From contig CDMY01000534.1 of the NCBI GenBank assembly GCA_001179505.1, positions 1 through 53,737 on the forward strand: 53,737 nt of DNA. Direction: 5' to 3'. Positions 34,571 to 46,029 of this stretch are shown here, in pieces; position 1 is the first letter of the stretch, and the number at the start of each line of letters is the position of its first letter. Source of the DNA: Vitrella brassicaformis. Its lineage: Eukaryota > Sar > Vitrellaceae. The notes below the pieces were generated by a model. That model was not told the origin of the DNA. It made no database searches and worked only from the letters and a program-made list of their open reading frames with translations. The translations under genes and the position numbers were made by a program.

Positions 34571-35256
34571 ATGTCGGGGAGCAGGTACACTCTATCACGA
34601 CGCACAGGATCACACAACCTCCATTTCACTCACCTGTCTTCCCGTTGTGTCTGTTAGCAACATCGTCATCGTCCTCCTGGTGGTCGGCCTGTCGATGGCT
34701 GCCGGCGGGAATCGCACTAGCATCAGGCGCCTGGACGAGGATGTGGACGAGTGCGACAGCAGGGAGGGAGCGCCTTGCAGCTCTCCCTATGCACGGGTAA
34801 AGAGTCTGAACGCAGACAAAGCGAGTACATAACGACAAACTGCGCTTGGTCTGTGGTCTGTCAGGTTCCCAACGGTTGCAGCAGGTGGCCCGACACGTGG
34901 GGGAGCGTCAACTTCACAGAGGTGTGCAACGGGCACGACCGCTGCTACTATACGCTGGGTAGGAAGGGCAGAGGAATCGGTGGCCGAGGAAAAGGACATC
35001 ATGTGTCTGTTCCTCCTCAATTGATGGCCTCCTTTGCTTCTCAGGCTCGGATGCCGATCAGTGCAACGACGACTTCCGTGAGGGTCTCATCAGCGAATGT
35101 GAAAGAGCCGTGACATCCCGCCCCGTGTTGTTCGCCTGTAGAACCCTCGCCATCACGATGTACACCGCCGTCGCCGCCACGGCCGGCTTCTACCACACTC
35201 GCGCGCAAGAGCGGCAGAAGCTGCATGAAAAGTGCTGTCCTGAGTGTTGTGGGTGA
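34571..35256 (+). CDS. Secreted phospholipase A2-like protein
   Basis: Enzymes of this fold release the sn-2 fatty acid of phospholipids using a His-Asp pair and calcium. Four exons join in phase: 34571-34584, 34658-34796, 34865-34958 and 35045-35256, giving 152 residues. The first two make a signal peptide (NIVIVLLVVGLSMAAGG). The core reads NGCSRWPDTW, then VNFTEVCNGHDRCYYTLG, with the typical Cys-x-x-His-Asp-x-Cys arrangement, and DADQCNDDFREGLISEC, which supplies the paired cysteines after it. The tail has a hydrophobic helix (TMYTAVAATAGFY) and ends CCPECCG. The usual calcium loop is short and atypical, so activity is inferred. It stands alone between repeat-rich spacers. Confidence 0.7.
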
Positions 35257-35396
35257 GGGGGTGAGGTGCATGGTGGATGGGCATCAAGACTAAGACTGCT
35301 GTGGCCGTAGCTATGGCATCCTCGTCTGTTCCTGTAGCTGTCTGTCCGAGCCTACTCTCTCGTAGGAGTGCCTCGTGCTGTCCTGTCTGGTGCCTT

Positions 35397-35521
35397 GCGT
35401 ACGTGTTGTGTTGGGTTGTGAATAGTGAGCGGGGGGAATGAGGGCAGCCACCGTATCTATTGAAGCGATAGAATGCGCACGTCCATCAACTAGAGGGCTG
35501 CTGCATTTTACCAATCACTTG
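35397..35521 (+). repeat. Dispersed repeat, copy also at 37437-37573
   Basis: Both copies run from GTACGTGTTGTGTTGGGTTG through GAATGAGGGCAGCCACC to GGGCTGCTGCATTTTACCAA in the same orientation, with a few substitutions and one insertion. No coding potential is visible. Confidence 0.85.
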
Positions 35522-36054
35522 GTCATCACTGTTTTTCCATGTGTGGCGTGCGACAGACAGATACATCGTCACCTGGCACCCAACAGCGGACACCTTCGCG
35601 CAAGTGCGTGAAGTGCAATCGTGACACATCCATCGTGTGTTCATCTCGTGTTGTCGTGATTGCGGGGAGTGAGATCATGTGTTAATTGATGAGGGGACGG
35701 TTTCATTGGACACGTGTTTATGTGAGCCAAAGGGGTGAACGAACGAATAAATGGACGACCACACCGAACCGGTAACTACAGCCATCACACACAGCGACAC
35801 ATGCGTACATGGAAATGCTCTTCGCACCACCCTCCTGACCCATGGAAGATGCCGCATGTACGGCGCCTTCCATTTCAGAAACCACACACAAGCGCAAGAG
35901 ACTTCTAAGTCATGTCTTGAGCCAACCCACGTGCCGGCCATTCCACGCTTTTCCTGACAGTCCTGGATGGTGTTGCTGATACAAATGGACAAACATCAGA
36001 CAGTGGCGTAGGGGGTCCTTGTCGGGGTAGGCCATCAACATGCTGATGTCGGTC

Positions 36055-36530
36055 CATGAAGCATCAGACAGCGGTGGGGGGACCTTGTGGTCTTGTCTCG
36101 ATATTAACTCGACGCAGTCCTGGTGCCGCCACGGGTCTGTGTCAGAGACACGATCTATATTCTCAAACAATTTTGCAGGCAATAGCATTCGACCTTCAGG
36201 GTGCAGTTTGTCTGGATTTGTCTGCTCTGTGTCAGGAGGGAGAGAGAGAGAGAGAGAGAGAGAACTCACGAGAATCATCGCTACGGCTCTGGATCGCTAC
36301 ACTTGGAGATCCCTCCCTCTGCTTGGAAATCCGGTGTCTCGCATCAAAAAGAGAAGTATCAAAAGAAAAGGTGCGGTGTTGTCAGGCAAGCTCCATTTAC
36401 ATTGTACATTTGATTCACCTAACTCATCGAGAGAAGAAAGTGGCGATTTTTGGTGCCGGAAATCGCGCTCGGCACATCACCGAGACACGCTGGAAAAATC
36501 GAGAAAAATTGTTGATTGATTGACTGACTG
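36055..36530 (+). repeat. Dispersed repeat segment related to 14.1 kb, 13.7 kb and 37.0 kb
   Basis: GCATCAGACAGTGGTGGGG-like sequence, AATTTTGCAGGCAAT and GTGCAGTTTGTCTGG are shared with 37010-37190. The right end, around AAATCGCGCTCGGCACATCA and GAGAAAAATTG, is shared in inverse orientation with 13676-13770. A GA run lies at 36239-36262. Confidence 0.75.
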
Positions 36531-36840
36531 GTTGATTAATTGATTTGGTTCATGTATATACCATCCCCGACTGTCTGCCTCTGTGAATGAATGTCGTGCC
36601 TCTGCCGACACTGTCTGGCTGTTTGTCTGTATGAATTATGTATGCATGTCTCCATATGTGGGAGGGACGGGGGAGGGACGAAGAAGAGGCAGGCAGGCAT
36701 GCGGATGCACACACCATCCATCCATCCACACACGGACACCTTTTTTGGGCGGCTTTTAAAGTTTGTTCCTTGTTTGTTGGAATTTGTCCTCAATTTTCTA
36801 TTTATTTGCGTTGTTTTAAGTATTCTTCTGCGGTCTGCTT

Positions 36841-36870
36841 TTTTGTTGTTGTTGTTGTTGTTGTTGTTGT
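36841..36870. repeat. (GTT)n microsatellite
   Basis: Nine to ten GTT units embedded in a T-rich stretch. Confidence 0.95.
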
Positions 36871-37009
36871 TTTTTAATTTTTCGGCACATTTGGGACGTT
36901 TTAAGGAATGCGCGATCCTTGCATCCAGTCGAGTGCTCACGGAAAGCGCATCGGCACGAGGAGTCCATGAAAGAACTACGCTAGCATGGTGTTGATGTCG
37001 GTAAAGCAT

Positions 37010-37190
37010 CAGACAGTGGTGGGGGGACCGATATTAATTCGGCAGCGAAGATTTCGACGCAGTCACGATGCCATGGAATTTTGCAGGCAATAAAGCGGGC
37101 ACAAAATCCACCTTCAGAAGATGGACGACAGCCTGGTGCAGTTTGTCTGGGCTCGTCTGCTCTGGGTCAAGAGAAAAAAGCACACGCGTG
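37010..37190 (+). repeat. Dispersed repeat segment related to 36.1 kb and 14.1 kb
   Basis: Shares the GCATCAGACAGTGGTGG start with 36055 onward and the GACAGCCTGGTGCAGTTTGT and GGGCTCGTCTGCTCTG stretches with 14140-14200. No gene is apparent. Confidence 0.75.
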
Positions 37191-37436
37191 AAACGTTCCG
37201 TTTTGGAATTCAATCGACGTTGGTTTTGACAATTGGTGATGGGGTTGCAAGCCAAGGAGGTTCTCTGCGAAAGGAGGACGCTGCGGGGGCATTTCTCGAA
37301 GCAGAGATGCGAGGGATGTGCTATTCCTGTGTCTCGCCAATTTGACGGTACGAAACGTGGTTCGAAATTAACCATCAACCATTCTCCATGAATGGAAATG
37401 ACTCTCTGCGCGAATCAGTTCTCTGCACCCTCTCCT

Positions 37437-37573
37437 ATGCGTACGTGTTGTGTTGGGTTGTGTATAGTGAGCTGGGTGGAGCTGGGGAATGAGGGCAGCC
37501 ACCGCATCTGTTGGAGCATGATGAATGCGCACGTCCATCAACTTGGAGGGCTGCTGCATTTTACCAATCACTG
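37437..37573 (+). repeat. Dispersed repeat, copy also at 35397-35521
   Basis: Second direct copy of the element described at 35397. Together with 37010-37190 it indicates that about 0.5-1 kb of this spacer was duplicated and then rearranged. Confidence 0.85.
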
Positions 37574-37714
37574 TCTCTTTGCAACTTTCGGTCACTCTCT
37601 GTAAATTACCCTCCTTGACCGCGTGCTTTTCGGTGATTGTGACGTGATATTCGTCATGCACGTCTTACATACAGTTGGGCTGACATCGTGTAATGTGAAT
37701 GACACCGACATTGT

Positions 37715-40700
37715 CTACAGTAATGTGTGCATGTCATCCTCCTGTGAGTCATCTTCAGACGCGAGGCGAAGATACTCTGTTGCACAGTATCGGTCCCAGT
37801 CGCTGCACGGACACGACACAATTGTACAAGAGAAGCACATTACGTACACGTCCCTTGCAATGCTCTCAATCGCTATGTGTCGCTTCCACCTGAATCCGGG
37901 GTGCTCAGCCTGCTCTTGCTTGATGGCAAAGGGGTCGCGCTGCTCGTAATTCAGGAACTTGTTGAGGCTGAAACAAACGGATTCCATGAATGATACACAC
38001 ATATGCTTTGAGGAACACCACTCACTGACTCTGCGCATGGCTGCAGTCACTCACCTGAGAAGTATGGAGAAGAAGGTCCCGGAGAGTTTGCGCTGTCTCT
38101 TGAAGTCACTCAGGCGAAAGTGGCCCTCCAGAGACGGATCGATCATGTCACACCTGCACACACCCACCCACACATACATATCTATGGGAATAAGGAAGAG
38201 GGAGCGGGACACTTTTCATCTTACATTTGGCAGAGCACATCTTGGAAGGGGACAGTCTCGTGATTGAAGCACTCCAGACGTGTCATTTGCTCCTCATAGA
38301 AGTAGTACATCTCGTGGTCCCTGCACAAGTCACACAAGCAGCACGTGTCTGCAATTGCGCCTCGGAGGCAGGCTAGCGCACTTGCGACCTGATGCAGCCG
38401 TCCCCGTCAAGATCGACGAGCCGGAACCAGAACTCAAGGCTTCTGAACGAAGGTAGATATTCACTCATGGCAAGAGCAGGCATGCATCTAGTCCATCCCA
38501 TCCATCCCTCACGTACGTCAACAGGTACGTACCTGTCAGTCGTTTTGTCCTCGTCGCTAATTAGAAACCCTGAAAGAGAACAAGGACAGACAGCGTACGA
38601 ATGAATGGAGGCATGGTCGCGTGCGATGTGCGAGCCTCTCTCGGCCTACAGATGAAGTCTTCGTAGCCCATTTTGCCCGGCACTGTGGAGGTGAAGGCCA
38701 TGGGCACCTGGGTGAAGATGCGCTCAATCGCCCGACGGCTGAACGAATGGTTGTCATACCTGTGAGGCACAAACAAATCTAGATGTGCAGCCATGCGCGC
38801 TGTTTGACGCGTGCGCACCTGAGGAGGTCCTCTTTGTCGATGAGAAAGTCATGGTCCTGGTCGAGCTCCCAGAATTTGCAGTACAGCACATAGAAATGCT
38901 CGTAGCTGAAGAAATCCCGCACCTTGTTGATGTCATCCTCTGAGTCCAGACTCTTCCACACAGACACAATGTCACGGCGCACGATGGGAGTAGCAGCCGT
39001 AACTGGAGAGTCGGGCACCGAGTGCGCAATTCCACACGACCGGCGCAAGTCCTGAACAAGTAAAAGAGTGCAGGTGCAAGTCAGAAAAGGGGCACTCAGA
39101 TCAGATGCCACTTCTCACCTTGAAGCAGATTTTCCCCGCTCCGCGTCGTTCGCATACGTAGTGGATTCTTGCGATCACCGTGTCAGCTGAGAGGAATGCA
39201 CATACGTAACCAATCCACATTCGTCCGCACGACCTGCTTCTTCCTTCGCGTTTGCGTGTGGGTCCGTGCGGGTAGTTACCGTATCTCTCCTGGAACTCTG
39301 GGGTGTCGTGAAGAAACTCCAGGCCTGGGTGGCGATTCAGCAGCTCTGAAGCCATGCATGTGGGGCACACATCGATAGACGGACGAGTTCGAGGACACGT
39401 TCCTCATCAGTGTATGGTACCTTTGACGAAAGGTCTGAGGTCGTTCTTTTCGATGTACTCATTTGTCGGCGCCCTCACGACATTGAAGAAGTTCATGACC
39501 ATCCTGTCATATCTGGCGGCCTCGTCCATCTCACTTGAGCTCGGGGCACCCCCGCTCGCTGATGGAGTGTCTTCTTCTGGAGCAGATGGGGGCTTGCAGA
39601 CGCCGAGCAACCGACTGGACCAATATCTGAGCAATCGATCTTTCGTGACGACGCCATCGATCGCTATCTGATGAAATAGCACACCTGAGGGAAATCGCAC
39701 AGACACATAGAGACAGTGGAAAGTCAGATGGAAAGCCGCATATTCCCCCCTTGCCATCCTTGCTCCGTACCAGCGAAGTACTTTGAAAGCCCGAGCAACC
39801 CAACGACCATTTCCTGTTCGAACTCGTCCAGACGCAGTCCCGCACCGGCTTTGCCCTCGGCCGTTATGGCATGTGGCTCGTGCGGCTTTGCCTCGGCTCT
39901 CGCGGCCAAGCAGGCAGCGTAGACCTCATCGATGCGCACCCGATCCTCCTCAGCGATCCCCAGCCCATCGCCAGTACGTCGCTGAGCCACAAACTGGAGC
40001 GGGTGCGGCTTGGGATGGTAAAACGTGGGGATTGGGAGCTTGAGGGACGCCTCGTAGGCCTCTTGCCTTGCTTCAGGGCTCGTGTCGACATCCCTCTCAT
40101 GTCGATCGAGTGACACCAGCCTCCCAGGACTCACATGCGGGCCGGAAGCAGCCAGGTCATCATGAGCCTTGGCCGATGCGCTGCTGTGCGGAGGGCTGAG
40201 GGACTGCTGTAGCGTGAGGGACAGGGCCATGGAGGGCATGACGTCCTTCATAATCGGGTGCGATTCCACCAAAGCACTTGCATCGGTCCCGGCCGCACCA
40301 GGGGACATTGGGCTGAAGCGCTCATTAAATCGATCAGCCTGCAGTGTACATCCAATGCAGCGAGGGAAGGAATACGAAGGACAGCAGCTCTCTGCGTGTC
40401 GTGTCAATTGGTGACTACCTGGTGCGCCTCGTTTAGAGGTGGTGACACGTCTGCATCCCCTTTGTTCATCATGGCCATATGGTCCGCGTCAGCAGCGGCC
40501 GCCGGCAGCATGCCGCCCTGCATAAAGGCACCCACCGCAGGCCGCGGGGTGTCTGCGGTGAGATGGGACGATATGGGGCGTCGAACAGGGGAACGAGGAG
40601 GGGCTGGACCAGATACTCCAGGAATGGTCAGCGACAGCTGTGTGGAGCCTGCCGAGGGCAGCGACAGTTGGGGAGCAGAGGCGCTCACACTCGCTGACGG

Positions 40701-41063
40701 AGGCGGCGAGAAGGTGGCCTGCATGAGCGACTGTGAAAGCGGGCTGGGCGAGGGGGATAAGGGGGACCGAGAGGGGGCGTGGGAGGCTTTCGGAGAGCTG
40801 GGAGGGGAAGCAAGCAGAGGAGCGCCGCCCGTCCGCGAGGACGAAGCGCCGTGAGGAGGCGGAACCATGGACTGGCAAAACACACGAAAATACCAGGGGA
40901 TCTCTGCCACCTTCGCTTTTCCTCTCCTCACCGAATCGAAAGTACCGTCCTGAATGTCCTGGAGGGCGCTCTTGATCAGCGTCTGAGACGACGGCAGCGC
41001 CAACCACTCAAAGAAGAAGCCGTCGACCGTAGACCGGACGATTGACGGTGCAACCCCTTCCAT
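37715..41063 (-). CDS. PP2A regulatory subunit B'' (EF-hand type)
   Basis: B'' subunits direct protein phosphatase 2A to its targets and include the plant TON2/FASS and animal PR72 proteins. The ATG at 41063 is followed by [20 protein letters not shown] and a long Ser/Pro-rich, probably disordered linker. The conserved core spans many exons: [54 protein letters not shown] and [17 protein letters not shown]-hand-like loops appear at [17 protein letters not shown] and [20 protein letters not shown]. It continues with [13 protein letters not shown] and ends in an acidic tail with a TAG at 37715. The order and spacing match the family. The last exon may contain one more small intron. It is divergent from the RD-rich ATPase gene, 212 bases away. 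Confidence 0.92.
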
Positions 41064-41275
41064 GACAGCAAAAGAGAGAAAGGGGTCTTTCGTCCTTTTG
41101 GCTGGTCGTCGCTAAGTGACGCCTGCGTTCGTTGCGTTTCGTGCGTTCATTGCTCTAAGCCCCCCTCCCGTGCCGGTGCTGCAGAGGGAAAGCGGATTAC
41201 GGCAATCGCTGAGCTGCTGTTGGCAGTGTGAGAGCCACGCGAGTGTGCTTGGCAGATCAGGTGATGTGATCGTCA

Positions 41276-44200
41276 TGACGGAAAGAGAGGAGCGGCGACG
41301 TCACAAAGACATGGACGGGGACCGAGACAAAGACTGTGACAGGGATAGGTAAGCAAGCCATGCACACACATACGAGCATGATGATGCACACACCCGATGC
41401 ATGAATCTTCTCTGATGCAAGATCTCTACACTCTGATCCACTTCCTAGGGCGGAGCGAAGGCGTGAGCGTGGCCGTGGTCGTGAGCGTGACGATGACAGG
41501 GACCGGGAGGACCAACACAGGGACCGGGATAGGGACAGGGACAAGCGCAAGTGAGCCAATTGCTAGCTGTACCACTCTCGGTGGTTGGATCACCAGCATG
41601 TGCGTGATGCTTTCTGCTGTCTGCAGGAGCCGTGACCAAGACCGGAACCGGTCATATGACTATGAGGACGACAGGGACAGAGATCGGGATAGAGATAGGC
41701 GCAAGTAAGGAGAACGACATGAACGCTTGCTGTGCTGTATGACCTCTTGTGCGCATGTACGTGGAGGAGGAGCCGTGACCTGCGGAAGCGCAGCCGCAGT
41801 CGGGACCGGGATAGGGACAGGGACAGGGATCGGGATAACGAGAGGCGAAGCGACGGAGCCGGGTACACACATACGCGCTAAGGCAGCCCAGCCTGAGGAT
41901 GGCGAGACATATATGCCACTCTGTCTCTGTGTGCGTGAACATCATTGGCATCATTCAGATGGCCGCCCGGTGAGTGCCGCACAGTGCCGAATAGCACCTC
42001 ACGCACTGGCGAGGACGGCAAGAGGGATCCAGAAGAGTATGAGGCGTTGCTCGTTCGACTGCAGGAGCGGGTGAGGGCATGTCTGTTGCTCCAGGAACAC
42101 ACCTGGACCACACTGTCAGTCAGTGGTTGTGTGCCTCGCCAATCCATTGCATGTGTAGGGTCTAGCCCCCTCTCACGCCATGGTGAAGCAGCTAGGCCTT
42201 TCGGGATGGGTGCAAGCCGGGAAGCCACTTCCAGGTAGGCGTGTACCAATGCAAGGAACCTCCCGCTGTCTGTGATCATCTTCTCTGCGTATGTATGCAC
42301 TCATGTTTATGTGTGTTTCTGTCGAAAGAGATGCTCCTTCCTACAGAGTCGGCTTATTCATCATCAAGAGAACTCGCCGAGACAAGTACGCAAACACACA
42401 CACACACAGAGCAAGACGAAGAGGGACGCAGATGGCAAAGCAGATAGCTACACGTGTGTGTCCGTGTTGCGTGTTCGCAGAGCGTGTTGTCAAACTCACA
42501 CGCGATCACCTCTACCGGCCCGCACAAGTGCCGCTCCGACCGTTAGAGAGCGGCGAAAGCCCCGACTTCATCGGTCGTCGCTTCGTCGACACAGCATACG
42601 GCCTACTGCGTCCACAGTACCAGCAGCCACACGACACCTCAAACGATCGCGTCATGCCGATGCTATTCACAAGATTCTCACGTGGGGGCAAGGTAAGTCA
42701 GACAGAAGAAGATCAGTTGGCTCAGGAGAGTGGCAGGATTCAATGATGACGCAAGGCTGCGCGTGGATTCCAACAGACAAGGACGCTCAAGGAGTTGGCT
42801 AAGAAGCTGCGCGAGGAGGGCATCGGCGCCATTCAGGTCTCCTTCTGCGATCAAACCGCCTACACAGGAGCGGAGAAGACACTCTTAGCGTCTCTGAAGG
42901 ATTCTGTCTTCATTCGTTTGGCGTGGGAGGCCAGGACACCGAAAGCGACAGCGGAAGTGGCAGCTGCGGCAGGGGTGGCTGTGGACGAGCTATGCTTCGA
43001 TAAGTGGATCGTGCATGCGTCCATCGACCAGCTGACAATCAGGGACTGGCTGGGGGACGAGGGGGCTGTGCTGCTCATGGATGAGCTCAACAACTTCGTC
43101 AAGTTTACGGAAGAGCGCAGGGAAGGTGAAAGCGAAGTGGGTCGGTGGCTCAAGGAAGACTTTCTTCTTCGGCGCAATAGATACTTCGCCTTTAGCAGCC
43201 ACGTCAATCGACCCTTCGCTGACCTCAGCAGGTTCCTTCAGTCTCCCAGCCGTCGCAGAGTCCTCTGCCCCTCACTGCCCCGCATCGAAAAGGAAGACCT
43301 GGAGCTCGTGAGCGAGCGCCTCGGCCTTTACGGTGCCAACACGGCACAAATATGCTGGGCAGGTCGGAGCCCAGCGCTTCTGTGGGAATGGTCCAGAAGG
43401 AAGCTGCTACCAAGGTATCTGACTGATAAGCTCCCGAGGCTTCTTGTGGACCGTCCGACAGATGCTGTTCGCATCCTACGGTCCGTCATCGACACAGCCG
43501 TGAGGTACGCATAGGTGCACCGGCAGGAGGAACGCACATGAGCTGGATGTCACTGTATGTGACTGTATACTATTTTTCTGCCTGTCACTGTCTCCTCTTC
43601 CAGTGGGAGTGGGCCACTGTATGGCCTCCGAGAGTGGGAGATGTTGCTGGATGTCTTCGACGAGGAGGGTTCGGGAACTACTCAGTTCGTCTGGCCCCCT
43701 TGCTATCTCTATCATGCTCTCACCAAGCTGGCCGAATATGACAAGGAACTGGGCTTACTGGTCACTTCCTTGCTTAGTGCCGCCGCCGCCAACTTGTGGA
43801 AGCTCAACTCGGCCAAAGGCGAGTCGGGAGACCAGCGGGAAGGGCCGTGTGCGGCAGCTCTCTGTCTTCGCTTGATCCAGAGCCACCTGCGGAAAAACAA
43901 CCCCCGAGCAGTAGCCCGCATCGCCGCTCTTCCAAAAGAGCTTCACAACACCCTTCCCCCTGCCGTCATCCACAGTGCATGCAGTATCGGACCCTGGATC
44001 AGGAGCCCCGACTGGAAGACCCTCAAAGACGTCGTCGAGTCGTTCGTCAAGCCAGGCGGACATCTCTCGCAGGCGATAAGGGTTTATCCGGAGCTGGCCG
44101 AGGGCTGTGCCGCCTTCTTCATCAAGCCCGCCGACGAGCACTTTGAAACGTACGACCTGTTCATCTTCGTGACGAAGAACGGCAAGGTCACAGAGGTGTG

Positions 44201-44522
44201 GGGCTACCAGTGCAAACGGGCAGACAAACTACCAGAGGAGGACACTGTGACGATAGCTGCTGACCTCTCTGGCGATGTCAGCCATCCTCTGCCTGTCGAG
44301 CCGGCCCTCTTGACGAAGTATCCCGAGCTGTCGCCAGTGAAGATGGTATCAGTGTGGGTGCGGGGCGGGGTGGGGCCACAGGCGAAGGCCAGCGTGGAGC
44401 AAGTCAAAAGGATGCCTATCAAGTGGGTCATTCCATCTCGGGCTGACTACAAGCTGTTGTTCGGCAAGTCGTTGGCCGTGACATGTCCGTTTGAGTTTCG
44501 ACAGATCGCTGACCTTCTCTGA
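41276..44522 (+). CDS. Arg/Asp-rich tail + P-loop ATPase + PD-(D/E)XK nuclease (Crinkler/RHS type)
   Basis: Four short exons from the ATG at 41276 encode an RD-repeat tail (for example SRDRDRDRDRDRDNERRSDG). Phase-matched exons (GWPPGECRTVPNSTSRTGED, EEYEALLVRLQER, MVKQLGLSGWVQAGKPLP, SAYSSSRELAET) lead into RVVKLTRDHLYRP. The ATPase follows, with a Walker A split by an intron (MLFTRFSRGGK|TRTLKEL), a Walker B (GAVLLMDELNNF) and a sensor-like FAFSSH. After a helical middle (PRIEKEDLELVSERLGLYG) the C-terminus has DLFIFVTKNGKVTEVWGYQCK, matching the D...ExK core of PD-(D/E)XK nucleases. This head-plus-nuclease layout is that of Crinkler/RHS-type effectors. The RD tail would favour nuclear or RNA association. 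Whether one transcript spans 41276-44522 is inferred from phases only; 42485-44522 is firm. Confidence 0.68.
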
Positions 44523-45374
44523 CTCGCACATACGTGATTCGTGCATACCCCCTCTTTCATCTCTGTCATCTCTGTTGGCCAGCACGTATAGACGTAGGAG
44601 GTCGAACAGACAGGCAGTGAGTGCGTGAGTGCATGGGGCTGTATACTTCTAGTTTCTCAGCCGTGACGGAGGACCCAATGAGTTCCAGAAAGGAAGGGCG
44701 ACATATTTGAGGGGCAATGTGAGCGAGATGTCGCACACGGAATGGGATAACACGATGAAGGAAAGAAATGGTCTGTTTCCCGACATTATTTGTGGGATAT
44801 ACGATACTTCTTCCAAATCACATTGATAAGAGACACAGCGCTAAAAGGCTCTTGAATTGAGAGAATGTGTCGAGGGCGCAATATCTCCCTGACACACACA
44901 TTAACGCCTGTGTGTCTTTGTTTGCGTGGCTGCATTCTTGCCAGCTGCCTGACATACATGCCCTTTGCATCGCCCAATTCGGGATGTCAGCCTTTTTGAC
45001 CCTCTGGCTGGGACTCATATATGTGGGCAATCGTGTGAGGGCTCACTGTGAGCCTTTTCGGAAGCTACCTGGGATGCCTGTCGGTGTCTGTGTAATGGGC
45101 GTCTGTGTGCCGATCGACTGTGTGGGGATTGGGTAGACAATGGCAACTGCGTTGCAAGTAGCAGGTAGCAGGTGACTGGTCTGTTGGTAGATCTATTCTA
45201 AATAGGACAATCGTGGTCGTGGTCGTCCGCGGTTAGAGAGCACTTTACCGATCTTGTAAATCCTTGTCTTCCCTCCCTTCCCTCCCTTTCCGCCCCCACG
45301 CGAAGAGAGACCTCCTGTCAGCGTTGCACAACGGGCTCCTCCTCCTCAGTCGTCTTGATTGAGAGCGAGAAAAC
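44523..45374. other. Spacer, nothing recognised
   Basis: No gene, repeat or RNA can be supported in this stretch. Confidence 0.45.
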
Positions 45375-45610
45375 TTGAAACAGCAGCCCCTAAAGGCTCC
45401 GTCAGGTGCAGACGAGAGCAAGAGCTGTGCACATAGAGCGCTTGACGCGTGTCCTGAGCTGCTTGACGCCTGTCCTAAGAGCCGCAAAGCCACTGAAAAA
45501 GGAGCTCCTGACGGCCTTGCTTGCAAGAGCTCTGCACATAGAGGTCCTTGACGCTTGTCCTGAGAGCAGCAAACCCATCAAAAGCAGCTCCTGACGGCTC
45601 AGCCAGGTGA
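45375..45610. repeat. Imperfect tandem repeat
   Basis: A unit built on GCAAGAGCT(G/C)TGCACATAGAG, a CTTGACGC(G/C/T)TGTCCT block and AGCTCCTGACGGC occurs twice (45420-45520 and 45524-45597). A partial unit precedes it. The inner TTGACGC-TGTCCT block is itself repeated. It lies just upstream of the ORF starting at 45783. Confidence 0.7.
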
Positions 45611-45782
45611 GGAAGCAAAGTCGAGGTTGCACAGTATCGTCAAAGTCGCACAGCCAAGTTGAAGAGGCTCACAAGGTCACTTTCTGTGTGTTCTGTGTGT
45701 TCTCTGTGTGTGTTCTGTGTGTTCTCTGTGTGTGTGTGTGTGTGTGCGCGTGGTTTCGCATCAAGCAGAAGAAGGAACGGCG

Positions 45783-45902
45783 ATGAGGGGAGCGTTTGCT
45801 CTGCTGATCGGCGCAGTGGCTATCCTCTGTCTCGTCTATCAGGCTTCCGCTAGCTCCAACCTGTCCAATCAAACACCGACGTCGAGCACAGCAAATGAAG
45901 GT
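45783..45902 (+). CDS. Possible signal-peptide exon
   Basis: The ATG at 45783 opens MRGAFALLIGAVAILCLVYQ and then ASASSNLSNQT, a strong signal peptide with a cleavage-like ASA. What it is spliced to is unclear. The next plausible acceptor (CTCTAG near 46028) leads into the basic Helitron-like region, which is not expected behind a signal peptide. It may be the remnant of another gene. Confidence 0.35.
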
Positions 45903-46029
45903 GCTAGGAAAGACCCATTGAGAAAGGCGACCACAAGTGGCACAATGCTGTGTGTTTGTTTGTTTGTGTGTCTCTGTGTGTGTGTGTGTGCTACTTTGTG
46001 TGTCTGTGTGTGTGTGTGTGTTGCTCTAG

